Numbered from the stretch's first letter, positions 37,174-46,772 are shown. The stretch is DNA of 64,000 nt from Pollutimonas harenae (GCF_004153685.1 NZ_SDQD01000001.1:1116001-1180000), one strand, 5' to 3'. Program-made: numbers and translations. Notes: generated by a model not told the origin, from the sequence alone.

Positions 37174-37871
37174 TGGACAGGCATGGTTTCTACGCCGCTG
37201 GAAGACTCTGGCGTATTGGTTGAGCCCGTGTTGGATGCATCATCGACGGGAGCCGGTGATGTGTCTGCTGCAATACTTTCGGGCGAAACGATCTGGAACA
37301 ATTTTACTACTTTGTTGACGCCGGTGACGCTGGCGGCGACTTTGCCGGCACGCTGGCTTTCTTCTTCGGTGACCTTGCCCATCAGGTAGACGATGCCACG
37401 CTCGGTGGTGACATTGATGGTGCGGCTGGGCACTTCTTTGGTGTTGATCAGGGATGTCTTGACCTTGGATGTGAGCCAGGTGTCGTTGCTGCGCACGCTG
37501 ATGGGGGTGACGTCGCCCACACGAATCTGGTTGACAACGCGGCGCACTTTCTCGACACCTTGTGCGGCGGTTTCGGCTTTTTGCTTGTCTTGCTCAGTGG
37601 GGACATCGCCGGTCAGCAGCAATAAGCCGGCGTACGATGTGGCATTGACACGGGCTTTTTCTTCGCCGAACAGCCTGCGCATTTCAGCTGCTGTCTTCAG
37701 TTCAATGGCCTGATCTTCGACCTGCTCGCCTGTAGTGCGGCGATCAGTGGCCACTACGGCGGTGGCGGCAGCGCCGCCCAGGACTACGGCGCCACAGCCC
37801 GCAAGTGTGGTGAGGCTTGCCAGGGCAAGGCTGGCCAGAATAAGACGTTGTGAAAATTGCTTTGTAGACAT
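37170..37871 (-). CDS. BON-domain lipoprotein (DolP/YraP-like)
   Basis: This is a 233-residue outer-membrane lipoprotein. The lipobox is LAGC with Cys26, followed by two BON domains (about 55-120 and 130-200) and a Ser/Thr/Pro-rich tail. DolP/YraP proteins support outer-membrane integrity. It follows the SIS gene directly and sits in the conserved rsmI-yraN-diaA-yraP neighbourhood. Confidence 0.92.
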   Translation of the reverse strand: MSTKQFSQRLILASLALASLTTLAGCGAVVLGGAAATAVVATDRRTTGEQVEDQAIELKTAAEMRRLFGEEKARVNATSYAGLLLLTGDVPTEQDKQKAETAAQGVEKVRRVVNQIRVGDVTPISVRSNDTWLTSKVKTSLINTKEVPSRTINVTTERGIVYLMGKVTEEESQRAGKVAASVTGVNKVVKLFQIVSPESIAADTSPAPVDDASNTGSTNTPESSSGVETMPVQ

Positions 37872-38464
37872 TAAAGAGTGTCTCCGAGTAGTAGGGCATC
37901 GATGCCATCGCACAGAGCATGCAACAGCACGATGTGAACTTCCTGGATGCGCATGGTCCGGTCGTGTGGAACGCACAAGTGGATATCGGCGTCGGTAAGG
38001 AGTTCGCCAATCTGGCCGCCGCCTTTTCCGGTCAGGGCGATGACGGCCATTTCGCGATCGTGCGCCGCTTCGATAGACCGGATAACGTTGGAAGAGTTCC
38101 CGCTGGTGGAAATAGCCACCAGTACGTCGCCGGGCTGTCCCAGGGCAGTGACCTGGCGTTCAAAGACAGTATCGAAGCCATAATCGTTGCCGACAGCCGT
38201 CAGAATGGATGTGTCGGTATTCAGTGCTATGCCTGCCAGGGGCAGGCGATCGCGCTCAAAGCGGCCGACGAGCTCAGCGATGAAGTGCTGGGCGTCGGCA
38301 GCCGAGCCGCCATTGCCGCAGGCCAGAATTTTGCCGTTGTTGGCCAGCGCACCGAATAATAGATCTACCCCGGCTGATAATGGCTGGGCCAGTTCGCGGG
38401 AGCTGGTCTTGAAAGTGTCGATTGCATCGTCAAAGTGCGATGCCATGAGAGATGTCATGTCCAT
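37871..38464 (-). CDS. SIS-domain protein, GmhA/DiaA family phosphoheptose isomerase
   Basis: This is a 197-residue SIS protein with GNGGSAADAQHF at about 49-60 and STSGNSSNV at about 113-121, typical of sedoheptulose-7-phosphate isomerases and DiaA. The neighbourhood (yraN, BON lipoprotein, rsmI) is the DiaA one, where the protein helps DnaA at oriC. An isomerase role for LPS heptose is the alternative. Its stop touches the start of the lipoprotein gene. Confidence 0.88.
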   Translation of the reverse strand: MDMTSLMASHFDDAIDTFKTSSRELAQPLSAGVDLLFGALANNGKILACGNGGSAADAQHFIAELVGRFERDRLPLAGIALNTDTSILTAVGNDYGFDTVFERQVTALGQPGDVLVAISTSGNSSNVIRSIEAAHDREMAVIALTGKGGGQIGELLTDADIHLCVPHDRTMRIQEVHIVLLHALCDGIDALLLGDTL

Positions 38465-38533
38465 GGGCCTGATTATCTCATGACCCGCTTGAAAAATTAC
38501 AGCAAACCATTACAGTCGGTGTCGTGGCTGGGC

Positions 38534-39016
38534 TTACTCGCCAAATGCGCCGCGTATCCAGCTCAGGCTGAGTGGTTCGACGGCCACAACATCGAAACGG
38601 CAGGCCGGCACTCTGCCCCGAAAGAAGCGCCTGGCCAGCATGGGCAAAAAATATTGCGCCGTTCTGGTCAAACGCTGTTGCTTGTCGCGGTTTACACTGG
38701 CAGCAGCGCCGCCATACCGGCGGCTGCAGCGGTGACGTACCTCTATAAACACCAGAATCCCGTGATCGTTCGCAATCAGGTCTATTTCGCCTGTTTTGCT
38801 GTGCAGGTTGCGGGCCAGTACAACCAGGCCGCGAGCCTGCAAATACTGGCAAGCCAGCTCCTCTGCCCGGCGTCCGGTTTTTTGGCTGGGAGACCACTGC
38901 GGTTCGGTTCCTGTTGCCGCAGTGGTGGGTGGTAGTGCCTGTTTGCGGCGTCGGGCCCGGATGGTTTTTTGCTGCGCGGCCCTGGCCAGTTGATAAGGTA
39001 GTGTTTCATCGTCCAT
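38534..39016 (-). CDS. YraN family (UPF0102) nuclease-like protein
   Basis: This is a 160-residue protein with the UPF0102 core from about residue 45: GRRAEELACQYLQARG, then NLHSKTGEIDLIA and ILVFIEVRHR, a PD-(D/E)xK-like arrangement. The first 40 residues, rich in Arg, Ala and Gln, are an extension beyond the usual family length of about 120. It is divergent from rsmI with a 39-base gap, as in many genomes. Function is unknown. Confidence 0.9.
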   Translation of the reverse strand: MDDETLPYQLARAAQQKTIRARRRKQALPPTTAATGTEPQWSPSQKTGRRAEELACQYLQARGLVVLARNLHSKTGEIDLIANDHGILVFIEVRHRCSRRYGGAAASVNRDKQQRLTRTAQYFLPMLARRFFRGRVPACRFDVVAVEPLSLSWIRGAFGE

Positions 39017-39055
39017 GCGTTACCCACCCGTTTTACAAGTTTTTTAGGTCCTAGT

Positions 39056-39988
39056 ATGAGCGAGATACGCGAATTTTCAGACTCCCAGGCGACATGGAAA
39101 CGTCTCACCGAGCGTGTGGAAGGGCAGAATTGGCCTGTCTCCAGTCTTTATGTGATCGCCACGCCCATCGGTAATCTGGGCGACTTGAGCCTGCGTGCCT
39201 GGCAAGCCCTGGCACGCTGTGATGTGATCGCAGCCGAAGATACCCGTGCGAGCAGGGCCTTGATGGATGCCTGGGGCATTTCCACGCCGATGGTGGCCGC
39301 GCATCGCCATAATGAAGCCGCCGCTGCACAGGCCATCGTGACGCGGCTGGCGGCTGGCCAACGGGTTGCGCTGGTGTCCGATGCTGGCGCGCCGGCGGTG
39401 AGCGACCCGGGCGCGCGTATCGTGCGGGCGGTGCGAGAAGCTGGCTACCCCGTCATACCCATACCCGGTGCCAGTGCGGTTATTGCCGCGCTGATGGCCA
39501 GCGGGGTTACCTCCGACGAAAATCCCGCTTTTGTATTTGCAGGTTTCATGCCGCCCAAGGCCGGTGCCCGGCAAAAATGGCTCAAGCAATGGTGTGCGGT
39601 CCCGGCGCCCATCATTATGTATGAGTCGCCTCACCGGCTGGCGGCTGCCATCAAGGATATGGCACAGGTTTGCGGTCCTGAGCGCATGCTGACGATCGCA
39701 CGCGAACTGACCAAGCGTTTCGAGCAAGTGCATACCCTGCGGATGGATGAGGCGGCCGACTGGCTGGCGCAAGATACACACCGGAGCCAGGGCGAGTTTG
39801 TGCTGATCGTGCACGAGGCCGCGCAACAGGCGGTGGATAGCGATGTGGACCCGGCCATCATAGTGCTGCTGGATGCTTTGCTGGAAAACATGTCGGTTCG
39901 TGACGCCGCACGCGTGGCCGCCAAGGTATCAGGCCTGCAGCGCGATGTCTTGTACACGCTGGCACTGGCCCGCAAGGACTCAGTTTAA
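39056..39988 (+). CDS. rsmI: 16S rRNA (cytidine(1402)-2'-O)-methyltransferase RsmI
   Basis: This is a 310-residue tetrapyrrole-methylase-fold enzyme that 2'-O-methylates C1402 of 16S rRNA. LYVIATPIGNLGDLSLRA at 31-48, AAEDTRAS and VSDAGAPAVSDPGARIV are family hallmarks. The first 30 residues are an extension. It is divergent from yraN and overlaps convergent rlpA by nine bases. Confidence 0.96.
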   Translation: MSEIREFSDSQATWKRLTERVEGQNWPVSSLYVIATPIGNLGDLSLRAWQALARCDVIAAEDTRASRALMDAWGISTPMVAAHRHNEAAAAQAIVTRLAAGQRVALVSDAGAPAVSDPGARIVRAVREAGYPVIPIPGASAVIAALMASGVTSDENPAFVFAGFMPPKAGARQKWLKQWCAVPAPIIMYESPHRLAAAIKDMAQVCGPERMLTIARELTKRFEQVHTLRMDEAADWLAQDTHRSQGEFVLIVHEAAQQAVDSDVDPAIIVLLDALLENMSVRDAARVAAKVSGLQRDVLYTLALARKDSV

Positions 39989-41041
39989 GGCAATGGCAGG
40001 CTGACGCCCGGTTTCCTGCTGTATGCGCATTGCTGCGTTCACGGCTTCCGTGCGCGAAGCATAGGGCCCGACCCTGACCCGATATAACTGCTTTGATTCC
40101 TGCACCTTTGCCGGCCGGCTTTCCACGCTTTGAATTTGCGAACTGATTTTTTGCGCCAGATTTTCAGCGGTATGTGCTGCTGAAAATGCGCCGAATTGCA
40201 GGTAGATCTGGCCGCTGGGCGTTGCGGCGGCTGTGGACGCTGTGCTGCTGATGACGGCGGCGCGTGCTTCTGTGCCGGGTATGTGGACGGGGTCGGTGTC
40301 GGGTGGACTGATGTCCAGACCCCGGCCATCATTGTGCTGCAGTGCGGCCATTGCGTCCGGCGTAGCCGGGAGCGCGGGCGCTGGAGCCTCGGTCTGAGTG
40401 ACTAATACCGGCTTGGGTTGCACGGGGGGCGCGCTGGGGATGGGCTTGGGCTTGGCTTGTTCAACGTTATTGCTGCGTATGTCCTGATTGGTGATGGCCT
40501 CGACGATGACCTGGCCGCTGCCGGGGCCGATCAGGCCCAGCTTGGCCGCCGCCACGTATGACAGGTCTATGATGCGCGAACTGTGGAAGGGGCCGCGGTC
40601 ATTGATACGCACAATCACCGATTTGCCTGAGGAGGCGCGCGTTACCCGCGCATAGCTGGGTAGCGGCAGTGTGGGATGAGCGGCAGACATGGCGTACATG
40701 TCGTAGGTTTCGCCGTTGGCTGTTTTCTTGCCATGAAACTTGCGTCCATACCAGGACGCCTTGCCTTCCTGACGGAAGGGTTTTTCGTCGCTGACGGGTA
40801 CGTAGCGTTTGCCGAAAACCACGTAAGGTCGGAAGTTGGCCTTTGCATGTTTTTCGATGCGTGGTACGGCGTTGGGTATGGCTTCGATATTGGCGGGGAT
40901 GTTGCTGCCAGGGCCGTCGTCCTTGTAATAGCCCCCGCCTTTTCCACTACTGCCACTGTCGCTACCCGAGGTCCCGCAGCCGGCCAGGACCAGCAGCCCT
41001 GCGCTCAGCACGATGGTGACGGCAGCGCGCAAACTGCTCAT
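39980..41041 (-). CDS. rlpA: RlpA-like septal ring lytic transglycosylase
   Basis: This is a 353-residue lipoprotein (lipobox LAGC, Cys22). The double-psi beta-barrel domain is at about 90-185 (ASWYGRKFHGKKTANGETYDM; RINDRGPFHSSRIIDLS), followed by a Pro-rich linker and a C-terminal SPOR domain at about 275-352 that binds denuded peptidoglycan at the septum. RlpA cuts glycan strands lacking stems. It overlaps the rapZ stop by four bases. Confidence 0.93.
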   Translation of the reverse strand: MSSLRAAVTIVLSAGLLVLAGCGTSGSDSGSSGKGGGYYKDDGPGSNIPANIEAIPNAVPRIEKHAKANFRPYVVFGKRYVPVSDEKPFRQEGKASWYGRKFHGKKTANGETYDMYAMSAAHPTLPLPSYARVTRASSGKSVIVRINDRGPFHSSRIIDLSYVAAAKLGLIGPGSGQVIVEAITNQDIRSNNVEQAKPKPIPSAPPVQPKPVLVTQTEAPAPALPATPDAMAALQHNDGRGLDISPPDTDPVHIPGTEARAAVISSTASTAAATPSGQIYLQFGAFSAAHTAENLAQKISSQIQSVESRPAKVQESKQLYRVRVGPYASRTEAVNAAMRIQQETGRQPAIALN

Positions 41042-41910
41042 GGGAGATCGGGGGGAGGTTGGTTACGGTGGCGCACGAGCAGCGGAGAGTGATCGGCAAA
41101 GCGTTGTGCCAGTTGCTCTATGACATAGACCGATCGGTGTTTTCCGCCCGTGCAGCCTACGGCCACAGTCAGGTAGTTGCGTGTGTCCTGCATATAAAGC
41201 GGCAGCCAGCGCCGGATAAAGCCGGCGATGTCTTCAATCATGGTCTCCACGCTACCGAACTGCGCCAGCCATTCAGCCACGGGTGCATCGCGGCCCGTCA
41301 TGGGACGCAAGGTGCTGTCGTAGTGGGGGTTGGGCAGACAGCGCACATCGAACACCAGGTCGGCATCGCCTGGTACGCCTCGCTTGTAGGCAAACGACTC
41401 GAAGGTCAGCACGACGGGAGCCCGGTCGGCCTGTACCAGGTCGCGTACCCATGCGCGCAGCTGGCCGGGGGTCAGGTCGGACGTGTCGATCACGTGCTCT
41501 TGTTCGCGCAGAGGCGCCAGTAATTCTCTTTCGGTATCTATGCATTCTTGCAATGAGGGTGATTTCCCTCCTTGCTGCAGACGATCAGTGAGTGGGTGGC
41601 GGCGCCTTGATTCAGAGTAGCGCTGTTTGAGCGTGTGGTCGTTGGCATCCAGGAAAATAACCCTGAAGGCCGTGCCCATGGCGCGCAGGCCGGTGATGAC
41701 ATCGGGCAGTTCGGCCAATTCGCCTGGCGAACGAACGTCTATGGCTACGGCGACGCGTTCGAGCTTACTTTCACGGGTGCTGGCGATGAACTCATGCAAA
41801 AATCGAACAGGCAGGTTGTCGACGCATGTGTAACCTGCGTCTTCGAGCAGGCGCAAGGCAACAGATTTGCCGGAGCCTGAAATGCCTGTGATCAGAACTA
41901 TTTTGAACAT
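41038..41910 (-). CDS. rapZ: RNase adapter protein RapZ
   Basis: This is a 290-residue protein with Walker A GISGSGKS at 9-16 and the C-terminal RNA-binding region with VGCTGGKHRSVYV. In E. coli RapZ guides RNase E to the sRNA GlmZ and controls GlmS. It lies at the end of the hpf-ptsN-hprK series, as in other proteobacteria. A 72-base gap separates it from hprK. Confidence 0.95.
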   Translation of the reverse strand: MFKIVLITGISGSGKSVALRLLEDAGYTCVDNLPVRFLHEFIASTRESKLERVAVAIDVRSPGELAELPDVITGLRAMGTAFRVIFLDANDHTLKQRYSESRRRHPLTDRLQQGGKSPSLQECIDTERELLAPLREQEHVIDTSDLTPGQLRAWVRDLVQADRAPVVLTFESFAYKRGVPGDADLVFDVRCLPNPHYDSTLRPMTGRDAPVAEWLAQFGSVETMIEDIAGFIRRWLPLYMQDTRNYLTVAVGCTGGKHRSVYVIEQLAQRFADHSPLLVRHRNQPPPDLP

Positions 41911-41982
41911 GGTTGAAGGGTCCTGCAGTATGTACTGCTAAAAACTTTGTGGCCAGGATCTGTTGTGGCGAGCTGAAAGATC

Positions 41983-42912
41983 CTAGTCTTGACGGCTACT
42001 CTCCATAATGGCCAGTGCCTGGCGTTCGATGAACTCGCCCATGGTGTCGATGCCCCGCAAGGTAAGAATGGTATTGCGTACGGCGGCCTCGACCAGCACG
42101 GCCAGGTTGCGGCCCGCGGCAACCTGCAGCATGACACGCCGTATGGGAATACCCAGGATGTCTTCGGTCTGATCCTGAACCGGCAGCCTTTCAAAGGCTT
42201 CGGGCGAAGAGCGTATCAGCTTGACGACCAGTTTGAGCTTCATTTTGCGACGCACTGACGTTTCGCCAAAGATCGTACGTATGTCGAGCAGGCCCAGGCC
42301 CCGGACTTCAAGCAGGTTTTGCAACAGCGACGGGCACTGGCCCTCGATGATGTTGGGCGCTGTACGCGAGAGTTCTACGGCATCGTCGGCAACCAGGCCG
42401 TGCCCGCGTGAAATCAGTTCAAGGGCCAGTTCGCTTTTGCCCAGACCGGATTCGCCCATGATCAGTACGCCCAGCCCCAGGACGTCCATGAACACCCCAT
42501 GCGCTGTGGTTTTTGGGGCCAGCCGCTTGCCCAGGTAAATACGCAACAAATCAATGAGCTGGGCGGCATCTATGGTGGTCGACAGCAGGGGAATCTGCTG
42601 TTTGTTGCAGAACTCGCTCAAGTCGGCGGGGGCCTGCATGTTTTCGGCCAGCAATATGGCGGGCACGCCGCCTGCAACCAGGTCTTCGAGGTGATGGATG
42701 CGCCGCTTGACATCGAAGCGGGTGTAATACGAAAGCTCTTCTTTGCCGAACACCTGAATACGCGACGAGTGGATGAGGTTCAGGTGCCCCACCAGGTCGG
42801 CGCCGGACATGCCCAGGTCGGGAATAAGCCTGTGCGCAGCGCTCAGGCCAGCTACCCAGGTGAACGGAATTTTGTCCGCGTTATCACTGACGAGTTCCTG
42901 GATAGTCAGCAT
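41983..42912 (-). CDS. hprK: HPr kinase/phosphorylase HprK
   Basis: This 309-residue enzyme phosphorylates a serine of HPr. The catalytic His is His138, Walker A is GESGLGKS at 153-160, and the HprK signature [17 protein letters not shown] is present. In betaproteobacteria it belongs to an incomplete PTS used for regulation, not sugar uptake. It follows ptsN by nine bases. Confidence 0.96.
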   Translation of the reverse strand: MLTIQELVSDNADKIPFTWVAGLSAAHRLIPDLGMSGADLVGHLNLIHSSRIQVFGKEELSYYTRFDVKRRIHHLEDLVAGGVPAILLAENMQAPADLSEFCNKQQIPLLSTTIDAAQLIDLLRIYLGKRLAPKTTAHGVFMDVLGLGVLIMGESGLGKSELALELISRGHGLVADDAVELSRTAPNIIEGQCPSLLQNLLEVRGLGLLDIRTIFGETSVRRKMKLKLVVKLIRSSPEAFERLPVQDQTEDILGIPIRRVMLQVAAGRNLAVLVEAAVRNTILTLRGIDTMGEFIERQALAIMESSRQD

Positions 42913-42921
42913 GGCTCTCTC

Positions 42922-43377
42922 TTATTCGGGCGAGCTGGTCAGAAGCCGATGTATGACTGCCGGATCGGTTTCTGTGTTGAGGGCCTGGCGCAAGCTGGGG
43001 TCGGACATCAGGCGGGCAATTTCTGCAAGCAGGTCGAGGTGCAGCTGGGTGGCGGTTTCAGGGACCAGCAGAATGAACAGCATGCTGGCCATGCGGCCGT
43101 CGGAGGCGTCGAAGCGTACCGGATCGGCCAAGCGTATGAATGCGGCGCAGGGCTCTTTCAAGTCTTTGATGCGGCCATGTGGAACGGCCACATGGTGGCC
43201 GAGTGCCGTCGAACCGAGGCGTTCGCGAGCTATCAGGCTTTGAAAGACAGCGGTGCGGGCAATGCCGTGGTGGTTCTCGAAGAGCAGGCCGGCCTGTTCG
43301 AACGCCCGCTTTTTGCTGGTAGCAGCCAGATCAAGCACAACATTCGACAGCGGCAAGATACGCGACAATAAATTCAT
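42922..43377 (-). CDS. ptsN: PTS IIA-like nitrogen-regulatory protein PtsN
   Basis: This is a 151-residue EIIA-Ntr/fructose-type domain protein with phosphorylatable His67 in HHVAVPHGR. It takes phosphate from NPr/HPr and regulates potassium and nitrogen functions. The start at 43377 (MNLLSRILPL) is preferred over one three codons earlier. rpoN, its usual distant neighbour, is absent here. Confidence 0.93.
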   Translation of the reverse strand: MNLLSRILPLSNVVLDLAATSKKRAFEQAGLLFENHHGIARTAVFQSLIARERLGSTALGHHVAVPHGRIKDLKEPCAAFIRLADPVRFDASDGRMASMLFILLVPETATQLHLDLLAEIARLMSDPSLRQALNTETDPAVIHRLLTSSPE

Positions 43378-43428
43378 AGCAATCATTATATGGGCTTTGG
43401 CACCGGCCTATGCAAGTGCCATAACTAA

Positions 43429-43505
43429 GGCCTCAATCACGCAAGGCAATTGAGGCCGGTTACCGGTACGCCAGAGGCATTATATGGGCAGGGCTTGAAC
43501 CCTGC
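43429..43505 (-). promoter_or_regulatory. Two hairpins between hpf and ptsN
   Basis: The 151-base gap holds a 9 bp stem (43429-43437 with 43449-43457) and a 6 bp stem (43488-43493 with 43500-43505). They may attenuate read-through or set transcript ends between hpf and ptsN. No T run is evident, so this is a tentative call. Confidence 0.35.
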
Positions 43506-43528
43506 AGGCATGGCGAAACAGCGGGGAG

Positions 43529-43858
43529 TTACTCGGTGGCGGGTAGTTCTTGTCGCTTTACCGGCTCGTGAGCGTGGTTCTGCATTTTGGTTTTGTACTT
43601 GATGACCTGGCGGTCGATTTTGTCGGCCAGCAAGTCAATGGCAGAGTAGAGGTTTTCGTCGACGGCCTCGCAGTGGATGTCTTTGCCACGCAGTCGCATG
43701 GTGACTTCGGCGGTATGCTTGAGGCGGTCTATCGAGAGTATGACCTGTGTGTCGATAACATTATCAAAATGTCGAGATACCCGTGCCATTTTATTCATAA
43801 CGTATTCACGAATGGCTGGGGTTACTTCCAGATGACGACCAGTGATGCTCAGGTTCAT
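43529..43858 (-). CDS. hpf: Ribosome hibernation-promoting factor, short form (HPF)
   Basis: This is a 109-residue HPF/YfiA protein (MNLSITGRHLEVTPAIREYV) that dimerises or silences ribosomes in stationary phase. It lacks the C-terminal domain of long HPF. The ATG at 43858 is preferred over an in-frame one six codons earlier by homology. In most proteobacteria rpoN precedes it; here lptB is next with only a 226-base gap. Confidence 0.94.
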   Translation of the reverse strand: MNLSITGRHLEVTPAIREYVMNKMARVSRHFDNVIDTQVILSIDRLKHTAEVTMRLRGKDIHCEAVDENLYSAIDLLADKIDRQVIKYKTKMQNHAHEPVKRQELPATE

Positions 43859-44047
43859 ATTGGGCTCTCCTTGCAAGAAAATGAATTGCGCTTGCGCGCG
43901 GTTTGCTAAATAAAAAATCCTCCTTAATAAGTTCGTAATGATTTCAGTGTATAGATTGTGCTGGGTAAATCAAGTGAGCTGGATCAAATTTTGACGTTTT
44001 TGATGAAGCACGGACTAAATGCTTGCTGCGGACGCCTTGTTTTAAAT

Positions 44048-44080
44048 CTTTGAAATCAGCAGCTTGTGCTGATTTCAAAG
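44048..44080 (-). terminator. Terminator of the lpt operon
   Basis: A perfect 14 bp stem (44048-44061 with 44067-44080, 5-base loop) follows the lptB stop on the minus strand, with an A/T-rich tail. It separates the kds-lpt operon from hpf. Confidence 0.7.
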
Positions 44081-44084
44081 GCAA

Positions 44085-44879
44085 CTACATTTTGAAGTTC
44101 TTGCCCAGGTAGACCTTGCGTACGGCCTCGTTGTCGATGATTTCGCTGGGGTGGCCATTGGTCAGTACCTTGCCTTCGCTGATGATGTAGGCGCGGTCGC
44201 AAATGCCCAGGGTTTCGCGTACGTTGTGGTCGGTGATCAGCACGCCAATATTGCGGCTTTTCAGAAACTGTACGATGCGCTGGATTTCGATGACGGCAAT
44301 GGGGTCGACCCCAGCAAAGGGTTCGTCCAGCAGGATGAAGCGCGGATGTGTAGCCAGTGCCCTGGCGATTTCCACCCGCCTGCGCTCGCCACCCGACAGC
44401 GATATGGCGGTATTGCGCCGTATGTGCCCGATTTGCAGTTCGTCGATCAGTGATTCCAGGTTTTCGCCAATTTTGGCTGAACTCAGTTGTCGCCCGTTTT
44501 CGTCTACTTGCAATTCAAGTACGGCACGTATGTTTTCTTCGACGGTCAGCCGTCGAAAGACCGAAGCGTCTTGGGGCAGGTAAGAAAGCCCCAGGCGCGC
44601 ACGCTTGTGCATGGGCATGCTGGTGATGGGTGTGCCGTCAATTTCGATGCGGCCCGTATCGGTGGGGATGATGCCCACGATCATATAGAAACTGGTGGTT
44701 TTTCCCGCTCCGTTGGGACCGAGCAAGCCGACGACTTCGCCGCTGTCGACTGATAAGGAGACGTCGTGCACGACGGTACGCTTGCCGTAGGTTTTACGCA
44801 GGCCTGTAGCGTGCAAACTCCCGTGTGCGGCATTGGGAGAGCGGGTAGGAGTTTGCTTGGACGTGTGGTCAGGGTGCAT
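44085..44879 (-). CDS. lptB: LPS export ABC transporter ATP-binding protein LptB
   Basis: This 264-residue ATPase drives LPS extraction with LptFG. Walker A GPNGAGKT is at 54-61, the signature LSGGERRR near 161, and Walker [13 protein letters not shown] follows. The first 20-25 residues are an extension. It is the last gene of kdsD-kdsC-lptC-lptA-lptB. Confidence 0.96.
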   Translation of the reverse strand: MHPDHTSKQTPTRSPNAAHGSLHATGLRKTYGKRTVVHDVSLSVDSGEVVGLLGPNGAGKTTSFYMIVGIIPTDTGRIEIDGTPITSMPMHKRARLGLSYLPQDASVFRRLTVEENIRAVLELQVDENGRQLSSAKIGENLESLIDELQIGHIRRNTAISLSGGERRRVEIARALATHPRFILLDEPFAGVDPIAVIEIQRIVQFLKSRNIGVLITDHNVRETLGICDRAYIISEGKVLTNGHPSEIIDNEAVRKVYLGKNFKM

Positions 44880-44921
44880 ATCAAGAATGGATTCGGCCAG
44901 GGTCGGCGGGCTGGTGGATGG

Positions 44922-45554
44922 CTATTGGGATTTCTGCTTGCATTCTGCGGCGGCTTTCTCGGAGCTGGCACGCGGTTTTGCCAGTGAGCGTACGCGTCCG
45001 CCGGCAGCGGCTGAATTGGGGCCGCCAAAGGCTTGGTAGGTGTCGGACTTTTGCTTGTAGATGACGCGTTCGCCGCGGATGCTGTCAAATGGCTTGCCAC
45101 AGACGTAGCGGGTGATCACGGCCTGGCCAATCATTTCAAGTTCTTCGGTCTTGCCGTTGTACTCGGCGCGCAGGCCTTCGGCTTTGATGACTTCAAACCC
45201 CTCGGGCTTTTCCTGGCGTATGCGAACCAGCTTGCCTTTTTCGACGGTGGCCGTGCCGTATTGAAAGCCTTCGGCGTCTTCCCGCATGGTGAGCTTATCG
45301 GAATGCAGCGTCATGGGGCCACGCGTCATGATGACATTGCCGGTAAAAACACTTTCTTTCTTAACGTCGTCGTAATCGAGCGTGTCGGACAGAATCAGCG
45401 TGTCGGGTTCTGCGGCAGGTTGCTCGCCGCTGGTTGGCGCAGCGGCGTTTTGTGCGCCGGACTGCGATGTTTGCGCCAGGGTGGGCAGGGTCATGCAAGC
45501 CATGGCTACGGTCAGCAGCCATGCGACGCTAGAGCGGGGGCGTTGTAATGTCAT
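44922..45554 (-). CDS. lptA: LPS transport periplasmic protein LptA
   Basis: This is a 210-residue periplasmic beta-jellyroll protein that bridges inner and outer membrane for LPS. The signal peptide ends near LPTLAQ. Repeats of the OstA_N type follow (ILSDTLDYDDVKKESVFTGNVIMTRG). The start overlaps the lptC stop by four bases. The C-terminus is Lys/Arg/Ala-rich. Confidence 0.94.
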   Translation of the reverse strand: MTLQRPRSSVAWLLTVAMACMTLPTLAQTSQSGAQNAAAPTSGEQPAAEPDTLILSDTLDYDDVKKESVFTGNVIMTRGPMTLHSDKLTMREDAEGFQYGTATVEKGKLVRIRQEKPEGFEVIKAEGLRAEYNGKTEELEMIGQAVITRYVCGKPFDSIRGERVIYKQKSDTYQAFGGPNSAAAGGRVRSLAKPRASSEKAAAECKQKSQ

Positions 45555-46174
45555 GGTTTTTCTTCTGTGGTGTCGGATTTTTCGGATTGCTTGGGCAGGG
45601 AATCCTGGCCTGAAATCTTGACATCTGTTGCGGAAAACACCTGCAACTGCCGAGTGCTGTTATCGTAACGCATGCCCTTGCCATGCATGGTCGAGCGCCC
45701 GTTGACGACCAGGGCGGGTAAGTCGGTAAATACCACGTCTTCGTCGGGCAGCAGGGTCAGTTGCTCGCTGCTTACATCGATGGCCGAGCGGTCGGGGCCG
45801 GGCTGGCGATGTACATGGGCGTTGCCCTTCATGATGATGCGGGCGCCGTCCTGATCCATGATGGCGATATCGGACGTGCCTATGGTAATGGGTGAGTCGG
45901 GCCTTTGCCCGATGGCTTTAGCCTGAGTGATTTCATAGGAGTCGTCATCAGGATAATGCTTCATGGTCTCGCCCTCAAGGCGGTTGTTCGCCACCCCTTG
46001 CGGGTCTGTGCGTACCATGACGAAATTACGTGCCCAGGAGTCAGGCTCGTGGGTGACCCGGCGCGGTGGATCGATAGGGATGGCGCGTTGGGCAAACTCG
46101 GCGGCCCACCATGTGCCTATGACCAGGACCACAAGCAGCAGCAAAGCGACCAGCGCGGGGGCTCGTTCTCTCAT
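45551..46174 (-). CDS. lptC: LPS export system protein LptC
   Basis: This is a 207-residue inner-membrane-anchored protein (helix at about 7-27) with a periplasmic jellyroll that receives LPS from LptB2FG. The start at 46174 (MRERAPALVALLLL) overlaps the kdsC stop (ATGA); a longer frame reaching 46258 lies within kdsC. It fits the conserved order kdsC-lptC-lptA. Confidence 0.93.
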   Translation of the reverse strand: MRERAPALVALLLLVVLVIGTWWAAEFAQRAIPIDPPRRVTHEPDSWARNFVMVRTDPQGVANNRLEGETMKHYPDDDSYEITQAKAIGQRPDSPITIGTSDIAIMDQDGARIIMKGNAHVHRQPGPDRSAIDVSSEQLTLLPDEDVVFTDLPALVVNGRSTMHGKGMRYDNSTRQLQVFSATDVKISGQDSLPKQSEKSDTTEEKP

Positions 46175-46770
46175 TGTATGACGCCGCTCATGCGTGTGGC
46201 GCCCGGATTGAAAAAGGCGCTGAGCTGACCTTGTGCGGCCAGGATCAGGTCGCAACATTCGCGTACCGCACCGGAGCCACCGGGCCGCGTTGAAACCCAG
46301 TGGGCGACTTGTGCGACGTAAGGCGGTGCATTGGGTACGCTGGCGGCAAAACCCACTCGTTGGAGTGCGACCAGGTCGATGATATCGTCGCCCATATAGC
46401 CAGTTTCAGCGAGCGAGCAACCCTGCTCTTGCGCCAGTTCGGCAATGACCCGGGCTTTGTCGCGCACGCCCTGGCGTACCAGGGCGATACCCAGTTCAGC
46501 TGCGCGGCGGTCTATGATGGGCCCTGAGCGGCCGGTTACCAAGGCCACAGCAATACCGCTTTCGCCCATCAGGCGCAGACCATGGCCATCGAGTGCATTG
46601 AAGCGTTTGATGAGTTCACCCTGTTCGCCATACCACAGGCTTCCGTCTGTAAGGATGCCGTCGACATCGAAGGCCATCAAGCGCAGTTGTTTGGCCCGCT
46701 CTATGACGGCGGGAGCGACTTTTGCCAGAATCAGAGCCTCGGCGGGATGGGGCAGATGAGGTAGGTTCAT
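46171..46770 (-). CDS. kdsC: 3-deoxy-D-manno-octulosonate 8-phosphate phosphatase KdsC
   Basis: This 199-residue HAD C0 phosphatase releases Kdo from its 8-phosphate for LPS. Motif I DVDGILTDG is at 35-43 and YMGDDIIDL is motif IV. It lies two bases after kdsD. Confidence 0.95.
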   Translation of the reverse strand: MNLPHLPHPAEALILAKVAPAVIERAKQLRLMAFDVDGILTDGSLWYGEQGELIKRFNALDGHGLRLMGESGIAVALVTGRSGPIIDRRAAELGIALVRQGVRDKARVIAELAQEQGCSLAETGYMGDDIIDLVALQRVGFAASVPNAPPYVAQVAHWVSTRPGGSGAVRECCDLILAAQGQLSAFFNPGATRMSGVIQ

Positions 46771-46772
46771 GA

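Noticed and set aside
43480-43510. Segment resembling a tRNA T-arm (GGGCTTGAACCC)
   Set aside because: No acceptor, D or anticodon arms could be built around it.
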